A program made the position numbers and the translations under genes. Below the pieces are notes generated by a model. It saw only the letters and a program-made list of their open reading frames with translations. It ran no database searches and was not told the origin of the DNA. Below are positions 40,836 through 47,389 of a DNA stretch of 47,389 bases, piece after piece. Every line of letters begins with the position of its first letter. Position 1 is the first letter of the stretch. Source of the DNA: Roseateles toxinivorans (GTDB taxonomy: Bacteria; Pseudomonadota; Gammaproteobacteria; Burkholderiales; Burkholderiaceae_C); contig CAMDHE010000019.1 of assembly GCA_945898095.1 (NCBI GenBank), positions 1-47,389 of the forward strand, given 5' to 3'.

Positions 40836-42107
40836 ATGAGCGAAACCTCCACCGCCTCTGCTGCTGCGGCCCGAGTTGATGGCCGCATTGGCCCGCTTGC
40901 GGGCATGCGCGTGCTCGAGATCGGCTCCACGGTCGCCGGCCCGTTCTGCGGCCGCCTGCTGGCCGATTTTGGCGCCGAGGTCATCAAGATCGAGCCCCCC
41001 GAAGGCGACCCGGTTCGGACCATGGGCAAGCGCTTCCAGGGCAAATCGCTCTATGCCGCCAGCATCTTCAGGAACAAGGAGCTCGCGTCGATTGACCTGC
41101 GCAAGCCTGAAGGCCAGGCGCTGGTGGCCGAGTTGGCGGCCAAGTGCGATGTGCTGATCGAGAACTTCCGGCCTGGCGCTTTGGAGAATTGGGGCCTGGG
41201 TTATGCGGAACTTTCCAAGCGCAACCCCGGCTTGGTGATGGTGCGAATCAGCGGCTTCGGCCAGACGGGCCCCTACAGCCAGCGGGCTGGATATGGCGTC
41301 ATCGGCGAGGCGGTCAGTGGTTTGCGGCATCTGACCGGAGACCCGGACCGCCCGCCGTCGCGCGTTGCCGTGTCGATGACCGATTACATCACCGGGCTCT
41401 ACGCCGCGTTTGGCGCCAGCATGGCGCTGCTGGCCAGACACCGCACGGGGCGTGGCCAATGCATCGATGCGGCGCTCTACGAATGTGCTTTCAGCTTCAT
41501 GGAGCCCTGGATCCCGGCGCATCAGAAACTGGGGCATGTCGCCATGCGCGCAGGCTCGCGCTTGCCGGAGAGCACACCGAACAATCTTTATCCGACCGGT
41601 GACGAGAGCTACATCCACATTACCGCGATGGGCGATGCTGTCTTCCGGCGCCTAGCTGTGGCGATGGAACAGCCGGGCTTGGCCGACGACCCGCGCTTCA
41701 AGGATGCGGTGTCTCGTTCGCAGCACGACGATGAACTCGACGAACTGATTGGCCATTGGACTCTGGCCCACCCCTTGGCCAAGCTGGAATCAGCGCTGGC
41801 TCAGGCCAGCGTACCGGCCACCCGCATCTTCACCATCGCCGACATCTTTGCCGACCCGCATTACCAGGCCCGTAACGCCATCGTGGAAGCGCCCGACGAT
41901 GAGCTTGGCGGCGTCGCCATGGCGAATGTGGTGCCACGCCTGTCCGACACGCCTGGCGCCGTGCGTCACAGTGGCCACCGCGTCGGGCAGGACACGCGCC
42001 AGGTCCTGCGCTCCGTGCTGGGCTTATCGGACTTGCGCATCGCTGAACTCTCCGCATCAGGCGTGGTCCTGTGCGGCCCTGACACCACCACAATGGGCAA
42101 GGCATGA
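40836..42107 (+). CDS. family III CoA-transferase (CaiB/BaiF)
   Basis: A 423-residue family III CoA-transferase. It shows GMRVLEIGSTVAGPFCGRLL, DFGAEVIKIEPPEGDPVR and LRKPEGQALV in the N-terminal domain and the catalytic aspartate in VSMTDYITGLYAA (Asp near residue 183). It moves CoA between acids through an aspartyl-CoA intermediate. Ten bases separate it from the regulator and its stop overlaps the carboxyltransferase start by 4 bases, so the CoA ester it makes is probably the substrate of the carboxylase encoded next. Confidence 0.95.
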   Translation: MSETSTASAAAARVDGRIGPLAGMRVLEIGSTVAGPFCGRLLADFGAEVIKIEPPEGDPVRTMGKRFQGKSLYAASIFRNKELASIDLRKPEGQALVAELAAKCDVLIENFRPGALENWGLGYAELSKRNPGLVMVRISGFGQTGPYSQRAGYGVIGEAVSGLRHLTGDPDRPPSRVAVSMTDYITGLYAAFGASMALLARHRTGRGQCIDAALYECAFSFMEPWIPAHQKLGHVAMRAGSRLPESTPNNLYPTGDESYIHITAMGDAVFRRLAVAMEQPGLADDPRFKDAVSRSQHDDELDELIGHWTLAHPLAKLESALAQASVPATRIFTIADIFADPHYQARNAIVEAPDDELGGVAMANVVPRLSDTPGAVRHSGHRVGQDTRQVLRSVLGLSDLRIAELSASGVVLCGPDTTTMGKA

Positions 42108-43663
42108 CCCCCGTCGATCCAACCGTTTCCGCCGCTGAGGCCTCGATGGCCGACTTCCACCGCCGTGAGACTGCGGCCTTGGCCATGGGCGGAGAAAGCA
42201 AGTTGTTGCGCCGCAAGGCACTGGGCGTGTTGAATGCGCGCGAACGCATCGACTATCTGTGCGACCCCGGCAGCTTTATCGAGTCGGGCCTGTTCGGAAC
42301 TTCAGCGTCGAACCCGGCTGACCGCGAGAAGACCCCGGCCGATGGCAAGATCGCCGGCTTCGGCCGGATCCGGTCACGCGAGGCGGCCTTGGTGGTCAAT
42401 GATTTCACCGTCATGGGTGCGTCGAGCAGCAGCACCAATGGCCGCAAGATCGCCCACATGAAGCAGGTGGCCACGCGGCGCGGCTTGCCGCTGGTCTTTC
42501 TCGGCGAGTCGTCAGGCGCGCGCATGCCCGACACCATGGGGTCGCGCGGCATGGGCGCGTTGCTGGGCAACGATGGCACGCAGTACCAGCGGACGAGGGA
42601 ATCGCCCTGGGCATCGGCCACTCTGGGCTACTCCTATGGCTCGTCGTCCTGGTATGCGGTGCTCTCGGATTTCTGCGTCATCCGCAAGGGCGCCGTGCTG
42701 GCGGTGTCGAGCGCGCTGCTCACATCGCTGGCGATCAAGGAAGAGGTTGACCCCGAAGACCTGGGCGGCTGGCGCTTGCATGCCGAGACCACCGGATTTG
42801 CCGACCTCGTGGTTGACACTGACGAGCAGGCGCTGGACGCCATCAAGACCTTTCTGTCCTATCTGCCCGGACATCAGAACGAAATGCCGCCGGTGCATGC
42901 AGTCCCCGAAGGCTCAGGTGCTGGCATGGCAGGCATCTTGGGCCTGTTGCCGCAGCGGCGCACTCAGGTCTATGACGTTCGCACCATCGTTCGCACCATC
43001 GTCGACAAGGACAGTTTCTTCGAGCTGAAGGCGCGCTTCGGCAAGGTGGCGGTCACTGGTTTGGCCCGGTTGGAAGGCCGCAGCGTCGGCATCGTGGCCA
43101 ACAATCCCTTGGTCAAAGGCGGCGCACTCGATACCGACGCCTGCGAGAAGATCACCAGCTTCCTGGTGCTGTGCGATTCGTTCAACATCCCGGTGCTGAC
43201 CTTTGTTGACACGCCAGGTTTCGTGATTGGTGCCGAGGCCGAGCGCAAGCGCGCCCCCGGCAAGATCATGAACATGATGAATGCCCTCGCGTTGATGTCG
43301 GTACCCAAGCTGTCGATCATTCTGCGCAAGAGCTACGGCCAGGCCTACCTGAATATGGGTGGCGGCAAGAACTCGGACGAGGTCATCGCCTGGCCAACTG
43401 CCGAGGTCAGCTTCATGGACCCGCGCTTCGCAGTGAAGGTCGTGCATGGCCTGGACGCTGGCGACCCCGGCTTCGATGAATCCCTGGCCAATATGAACCG
43501 CGGCAACGAAATCTGGGATGCCGCTTCCATCTACGCCGTGCAGTCGGTCATCGACCCGGCCGACACCCGCGCTTATCTGATCCGGATGCTGGATCTGCAC
43601 CGCAGCCGCCTGAACAACGGCATCGGCGAGCACCGCCTAGCCAACTGGCCGACGAGCTTCTGA
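42104..43663 (+). CDS. acyl-CoA carboxylase, carboxyltransferase (beta) subunit 1
   Basis: A 519-residue crotonase-fold carboxyltransferase of the PccB/MccB superfamily with the two halves expected: N-terminal half with LNARERIDYLCDPGSFIESG and FLGESSGARMPD, C-terminal half with GIVANNP, FVDTPGFVIGAEAE and ILRKSYGQAYLNMGG. It would carboxylate an acyl-CoA using biotin-bound CO2. A second, different full-length carboxyltransferase is at 45288-46892, with the biotin carboxylase and carrier genes between. The substrate is not evident; neither copy looks like a standard propionyl-CoA or methylcrotonyl-CoA enzyme by eye. Confidence 0.93.
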   Translation: MTPVDPTVSAAEASMADFHRRETAALAMGGESKLLRRKALGVLNARERIDYLCDPGSFIESGLFGTSASNPADREKTPADGKIAGFGRIRSREAALVVNDFTVMGASSSSTNGRKIAHMKQVATRRGLPLVFLGESSGARMPDTMGSRGMGALLGNDGTQYQRTRESPWASATLGYSYGSSSWYAVLSDFCVIRKGAVLAVSSALLTSLAIKEEVDPEDLGGWRLHAETTGFADLVVDTDEQALDAIKTFLSYLPGHQNEMPPVHAVPEGSGAGMAGILGLLPQRRTQVYDVRTIVRTIVDKDSFFELKARFGKVAVTGLARLEGRSVGIVANNPLVKGGALDTDACEKITSFLVLCDSFNIPVLTFVDTPGFVIGAEAERKRAPGKIMNMMNALALMSVPKLSIILRKSYGQAYLNMGGGKNSDEVIAWPTAEVSFMDPRFAVKVVHGLDAGDPGFDESLANMNRGNEIWDAASIYAVQSVIDPADTRAYLIRMLDLHRSRLNNGIGEHRLANWPTSF

Positions 43664-43665
43664 CC

Positions 43666-45027
43666 ATGGCCATGTTCAAGAAGGTCGTGGTCGCCAATCG
43701 GGGTGCAGTCGCGGCCCGGGTGCTGCGGTCGCTGCGCGCGCTGGGAGTGCCCTCGGTGGCGGTGTACTCCGAAGCCGATGCCAATGCACCCTATCTGGCG
43801 CTGGCGCAAGAAGCCCTGTGCATCGGCCCGGCACCGGCACGCGAAAGCTACTTGAACGCAGACAGGCTGCTCGAGGTGGTGCGCCGGACCGGTGCCGACG
43901 GGCTGCACCCGGGTTATGGATTTCTGTCTGAGAACGCGATCTTTGCGGCGCAGGTCGAGGCCACCGGCGCCCGTTTCATCGGGCCGTCCCCGCATTGGAT
44001 CGAAGCCATGGGCCACAAGACCCGCGCCCGCGAACTGGCGGCAAGGCATGGCATGCCGGTGGGGCTGGGATCGTCCGTGCTGGCTGGCGATGCCGACGCG
44101 ATGCTGCGTGCGGCCCAGGCCATTGGTTACCCCGTCCTGGTCAAGCCGGCTTCGGGTGGGGGTGGCATCGGCATGCTGCCCGCCAGGTCGCCACAGGAGC
44201 TGCTGGGTGCGATCGAGCGTGCTGCGTCCATGGCGCAGCGGGGTTTTGCCAACGCCGAGGTCTACCTCGAGCGACTGGTGGAGCGACCGCGTCACGTCGA
44301 GTTCCAGATTCTGGGTGACCGGCATGGTGGCCTGGTGCATCTGCATGAGCGCGACTGTTCGGTGCAGCGCCGCCATCAGAAGCTGATCGAGGAGTCGCCG
44401 GCGCCGGGCCTGGACCGCAAGGTCGTGGGTGCGCTTGCCGACCGAATCGCCGGAACCTTGCGCACCATGGGCTACGACAATATCGGTACCGTCGAGATGC
44501 TGATGGGTCCCGATGGCGAATTCAGCTTCCTAGAAATGAATACACGCTTGCAGGTCGAGCATGGCGTGACCGAGGAGGTCAGTGGCGTCGACCTGGTGGC
44601 GGCCCAGGTTCGCTCGGCGGCTGGTGAGCGCTTGGCGGACTTCCTGCCTGCGTCGATCCCCTGCAGCGGGCATGCCATCCAGGCCCGCGTCTATGCGGAA
44701 GACCCCAAGCGATTCTTTCCATCCCCGGGACGGTTGGACGTCTTTGTACCGCCTTGCGACCCCGATGTGCGGGTGGAATGTGGTTATGCCCAGGGGCAAG
44801 AAGTCACGCCGCATTACGACCCGCTGCTGGCCAAGGTGATCGTGCATGCGGCTACCCGCGACGAGGCGATCGAGCGGCTGATGAAAGCGCTGCGCGCCTT
44901 TCGCATCGAAGGAGTCAAGAACAACATCCCCGCGCTGCTGGAAATTCTGGCATCGCCAGAGTTCCGAGCCGGCAACGTTCACACCGGCTTGCTGGCTGAT
45001 GTGATGAACCATCCCGTGCGCGCCTGA
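43666..45027 (+). CDS. biotin carboxylase (AccC-like)
   Basis: A 453-residue ATP-grasp biotin carboxylase. N-terminal KKVVVANRGAVAARVLRSL has Ala-Val where nearly all relatives, including the copy at 23558-24907, have Glu-Ile (NRGEIA); NTRLQVEHGVTE has Gly for Pro. The ATP loop KPASGGGGIGML and HERDCSVQRRHQK are normal. It starts two bases after the carboxyltransferase stop. There is no fused biotin domain; the carrier is encoded 36 bases downstream. Confidence 0.94.
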   Translation: MAMFKKVVVANRGAVAARVLRSLRALGVPSVAVYSEADANAPYLALAQEALCIGPAPARESYLNADRLLEVVRRTGADGLHPGYGFLSENAIFAAQVEATGARFIGPSPHWIEAMGHKTRARELAARHGMPVGLGSSVLAGDADAMLRAAQAIGYPVLVKPASGGGGIGMLPARSPQELLGAIERAASMAQRGFANAEVYLERLVERPRHVEFQILGDRHGGLVHLHERDCSVQRRHQKLIEESPAPGLDRKVVGALADRIAGTLRTMGYDNIGTVEMLMGPDGEFSFLEMNTRLQVEHGVTEEVSGVDLVAAQVRSAAGERLADFLPASIPCSGHAIQARVYAEDPKRFFPSPGRLDVFVPPCDPDVRVECGYAQGQEVTPHYDPLLAKVIVHAATRDEAIERLMKALRAFRIEGVKNNIPALLEILASPEFRAGNVHTGLLADVMNHPVRA

Positions 45028-45063
45028 GACGGCAGCACCATCAACGCAAAGTCAGGAGCCGCA

Positions 45064-45285
45064 GTGAGCAAGATCGAAGCAAAGGCAGAAGTCACCGGGT
45101 CGGTGTGGAAAATCCTCGCCGCTGTGGGCAGTCGCCTGGAAGCGGGCGACACCATCATGATCCTGGAGTCGATGAAGATGGAAATTCCGGTCATGGCTGA
45201 AGACGGCGGCACGCTGGTGGCCCTGAGCGTGGCCGAAGGCGAGGCGGTCCGCGAGGGTCAGGTGGTTGCGGTGCTGGAAGACTGA
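45064..45285 (+). CDS. biotin carboxyl carrier protein, short type
   Basis: A 73-residue biotinyl domain alone, with the canonical ESMKMEIPV (biotin on Lys 38). It starts with GTG and has AGGAG about five bases upstream. It lacks the AccB N-terminal region and linker, unlike the 172-residue carrier of the island. Two bases after its stop the second carboxyltransferase begins. Separate short carriers of this kind are seen with acyl-CoA carboxylases. Confidence 0.95.
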   Translation: MSKIEAKAEVTGSVWKILAAVGSRLEAGDTIMILESMKMEIPVMAEDGGTLVALSVAEGEAVREGQVVAVLED

Positions 45286-45287
45286 CG

Positions 45288-46892
45288 ATGACTTCGCTGC
45301 CCACTCACCCCAGCGAAGCATTGGCGGCTGGCGCTGACGCGGCAAGCCTGCCGGAACTTGCCTTCCGCCGCGCCCAGGCTGAGCAATTGGGCGGCGCGGC
45401 TTCAGTGGCGCGGCACCATGAGCAAGGACGGCTGACGATTCGCGAGCGCATCAGCGGCTTGGTCGACGAGGGTTCGTTCCAGGAGGTCGGCAAGCTCACC
45501 GGCCAGGGACATTACGACGGCGACAAACTGGTCGGCGTGACACCGGCGCCCTATGTGATGGGCCTGGCCTCGATCGGTAACCGTCCGGTGGCGATCGGCG
45601 GCGAAGACTTCACCGTGCGCGGCGGCACCAGTTGGAGCGGCGACCGCAAAAAGGGCGGGCAAGGGGGTTTTGTCGAGGACCTGGCGCATCAGTACCGCCT
45701 GCCGCTGGTCAACCTGATCGACGGTGCGGGCGGTAGCGTCACCTCCATCAACCGCCGCGGACATTCGGTTTTTCCGGGCGTGCATGGTTTCGAACGGTCG
45801 GTGCAGTTGATGGGCGAAGTGCCGGTGGTCTGTGCCGTGATGGGCACTGCCGCCGGAGGACCCGCCGGGCGGGCCATCCTGTCGCATTGGTCGGTGATGG
45901 TGAAGAACACGAGTCAGGTCTTTGCCGCCGGTCCGCCGGTGGTGGAGCGCTCGCTCGGCCAGAAGGTGACCAAGGAGGAGTTGGGCGGCCCCGGCATCGC
46001 CGTCGATATGGCGGGCACGATCGACAATGTGGCCACCGACGAGAAGCATTGTTTTGAGCTGATAAGGCGCTACCTCAGCTATATGCCGCAGAACGTCTGG
46101 GAATTGCCGCCGGTGGTGCACAGCGGCGACCGCGTCGACCGCTGCGAAGACGCGCTGGCCCGCATCGTTCCCGAAAGTCGCCGCACGCCCTATGACATGA
46201 AGAAGCTGGTGCGCATGGTGGCGGACCTGGATTCGGTGTTCGAGATCCAGCCGAGTTTCGGCAAGGCCGTGATCACTTGCCTGGCACGCATGAATGGCAA
46301 GGTGGTGGGCATCATTGCCAACAACCCGATGATCTATGGCGGGGCCATTGACGTTCGTGCCGCGCGCAAGCAGACCCATTTCGTCGAACTCTGCGACTGC
46401 TTCCATATTCCGCTGATCTTCTTCGTCGATGTGCCGGGCTTTATGGTGGGCAAGGACGCCGAAGCGGCAGCCACCCTGCGCGAAGGCATGCGTTCGGTCT
46501 ACGTGGGTCTGCAGGCGACGGTGCCAATTTACACTGTGGTCATCCGCAAGTGCTACGGGATGGCTGGCATGGGGACGACCGACAAGAACGGCCTTGACCT
46601 GAAGATCGCCTGGCCCAGCGCTGAATGGGGCTCGCTGCCGATTGAAGGCGGCGTCGCTGCCGCGTTCCGCAAGGACATCGCCAGCGCCGCCGACCCGAAG
46701 AGCCGCGAGCGCGAAATCGAGGCCGAGTTGCGAGCGCTTGCATCGCCTTACCGCACCGCTGAGGCCTTTGGCGTTGAAGAAATCATCGACCCGCGCGAAA
46801 CGCGCCCTTATCTGTGCCGCTTCATCGACGCGGCCCAAGGCAGGCTGCAAACCACGCTCGGACAGAAACCCAAGTTCGGAGTTCGCCCTTGA
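45288..46892 (+). CDS. acyl-CoA carboxylase, carboxyltransferase (beta) subunit 2
   Basis: A 534-residue carboxyltransferase of the same superfamily as 42104-43663 but not close to it. Features: LTIRERISGLVDEGSFQEVG, GEDFTVRGGTSW, LIDGAGGSVTSI in the first half, and GIIANNPMIYGGAID, FFVDVPGFMVGKDAE and the C-terminal IIDPRETRPYLCRF in the second. It could form a mixed hexamer with subunit 1 or serve another acyl-CoA with the same carboxylase and carrier. It ends 76 bases before the next gene. Confidence 0.94.
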   Translation: MTSLPTHPSEALAAGADAASLPELAFRRAQAEQLGGAASVARHHEQGRLTIRERISGLVDEGSFQEVGKLTGQGHYDGDKLVGVTPAPYVMGLASIGNRPVAIGGEDFTVRGGTSWSGDRKKGGQGGFVEDLAHQYRLPLVNLIDGAGGSVTSINRRGHSVFPGVHGFERSVQLMGEVPVVCAVMGTAAGGPAGRAILSHWSVMVKNTSQVFAAGPPVVERSLGQKVTKEELGGPGIAVDMAGTIDNVATDEKHCFELIRRYLSYMPQNVWELPPVVHSGDRVDRCEDALARIVPESRRTPYDMKKLVRMVADLDSVFEIQPSFGKAVITCLARMNGKVVGIIANNPMIYGGAIDVRAARKQTHFVELCDCFHIPLIFFVDVPGFMVGKDAEAAATLREGMRSVYVGLQATVPIYTVVIRKCYGMAGMGTTDKNGLDLKIAWPSAEWGSLPIEGGVAAAFRKDIASAADPKSREREIEAELRALASPYRTAEAFGVEEIIDPRETRPYLCRFIDAAQGRLQTTLGQKPKFGVRP

Positions 46893-46968
46893 ACCGATCG
46901 GCGCCAACCGGCGTTGGGGCAGGATGGCACCGTCATCCTGATCGGCCCAAAACCAAGGAGACAAGGCA

Positions 46969-47389
46969 ATGGACAAGAGAACCCTGATCGGTGGCCTGCT
47001 GGCTGCCATCACCCTGAGTTTCGGCGGCCCTGCGCGCGCCGAGGTCGACGAGGTCAAACTCGCATCCCAATACGGCATCGGCTACCTGCCGCTGACGGTG
47101 ATGCAGGTCGACAAGTTGGTAGAAAAGCATCTGGCCAAGGCCAATCTGGGCAGTACCAAAGTGTCCTGGATGCGTCTGGCGGCAGGTGCGGCAGCCAATG
47201 ATGCCCTGCTTTCTGGCGGGCTGCACTTCGCGTCAGGAGGCACCGGGCCGGCCATCATTCTTTGGGACAAGACGCGCAGTTCGCTGGATGTGCGTGGCGT
47301 CGCTGCGCTTTCTTCGATGCCGAACCTTCTGGTGACGCGCAATCCCGCCATCAAGACCGTGCGCGACTTCACTGAGAAGGATCGCATCT
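46969..47389 (+). CDS. ABC transporter substrate-binding protein, NitT/TauT type (3' end outside window)
   Basis: The first 140 residues of a periplasmic binding protein with a signal peptide (MDKRTLIGGLLAAITLSFGG, cleavage likely after ARA, residue 24). The sequence ASQYGIGYLPLTVMQVDKLV and the LLSGGLHFASGGTGPAIILW stretch are typical of the SsuA/NMT1-like family. AAGGAG lies about eight bases before the ATG. It is probably the first transport gene of the right operon; permease and ATPase should lie beyond the window. It is not closely similar to the three island copies. Confidence 0.9.
   Translation, partial: MDKRTLIGGLLAAITLSFGGPARAEVDEVKLASQYGIGYLPLTVMQVDKLVEKHLAKANLGSTKVSWMRLAAGAAANDALLSGGLHFASGGTGPAIILWDKTRSSLDVRGVAALSSMPNLLVTRNPAIKTVRDFTEKDRI

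Noticed and set aside
45402-47078. A 558-codon minus-strand open frame opposite the second carboxyltransferase
   Set aside because: It is an antisense shadow: the plus strand carries a full, recognisable carboxyltransferase and the minus product has His/Arg-rich composition without any family motif. Similar long shadows occur opposite most genes here because of the high G+C.
1-47389. Search for integrase, transposase, tRNA, rRNA or CRISPR arrays
   Set aside because: None was recognised by reading translations and looking for regularly spaced repeats; short or degenerate elements could still be missed without a computed search.

Overview
The window looks like a chromosomal stretch of a Gram-negative betaproteobacterium, most likely Burkholderiales (Comamonadaceae/Alcaligenaceae type). 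The reasons are high G+C, operons packed with 1-8 base overlaps, many periplasmic solute-binding proteins, and an intergenic palindromic repeat of a type I recall from Comamonadaceae. Species cannot be named from the sequence. Almost all genes are for uptake and catabolism of small organic acids, amines and aromatics.

Left region (1-14358, all minus strand). One operon read from 8955 down to the window edge holds a peptide/opine-type ABC transporter (binding protein, two permeases, two ATPases) wrapped around four redox genes resembling opine oxidase / hydrogen cyanide synthase subunits: an FAD/NAD subunit with a BFD-like [2Fe-2S] site, a small [2Fe-2S] protein and two paralogous FAD amine-oxidase subunits. 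A strong sigma70 promoter (8989-9017) precedes it. Upstream lies a second minus cluster: GH43 beta-xylosidase, LysR regulator and MmgE/PrpD protein. Then come a TM2-domain protein and a pentapeptide-repeat protein.

Central region (14859 to about 39760). This block of about 24.9 kb is inserted in a TauE/SafE permease gene. The C-terminal remnant of that gene is at 14676-14858 and its N-terminal remnant at 39761-39992, both minus strand and in the order expected of one interrupted gene. The block carries 24 genes: two divergent transcription units for a NitT/TauT-like ABC transporter (one permease, one ATPase, three binding proteins), a family I CoA-transferase, an SDR, a three-part biotin carboxylase with an unusual HMGL-type carboxyltransferase, a thiolase-like/DUF35 pair, an EthD-like protein, two-subunit AcnX, a sulfatase, an aldehyde dehydrogenase, a Rieske oxygenase with its reductase, two GMC alcohol oxidases and two GntR/UTRA regulators. 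Together they read as a self-contained degradation route: uptake, desulfation, oxygenation or demethylation, alcohol to aldehyde to acid, CoA activation, carboxylation, dehydration, aldol-type cleavage. The substrate is unknown.

Right region (39993-47389, plus strand). A GntR/FCD regulator heads an operon of CaiB-type CoA-transferase, two acyl-CoA carboxylase carboxyltransferase subunits, a biotin carboxylase, a small biotin carrier protein and the start of another ABC binding protein cut by the window edge. No integrase, transposase, tRNA, rRNA or CRISPR array was seen.
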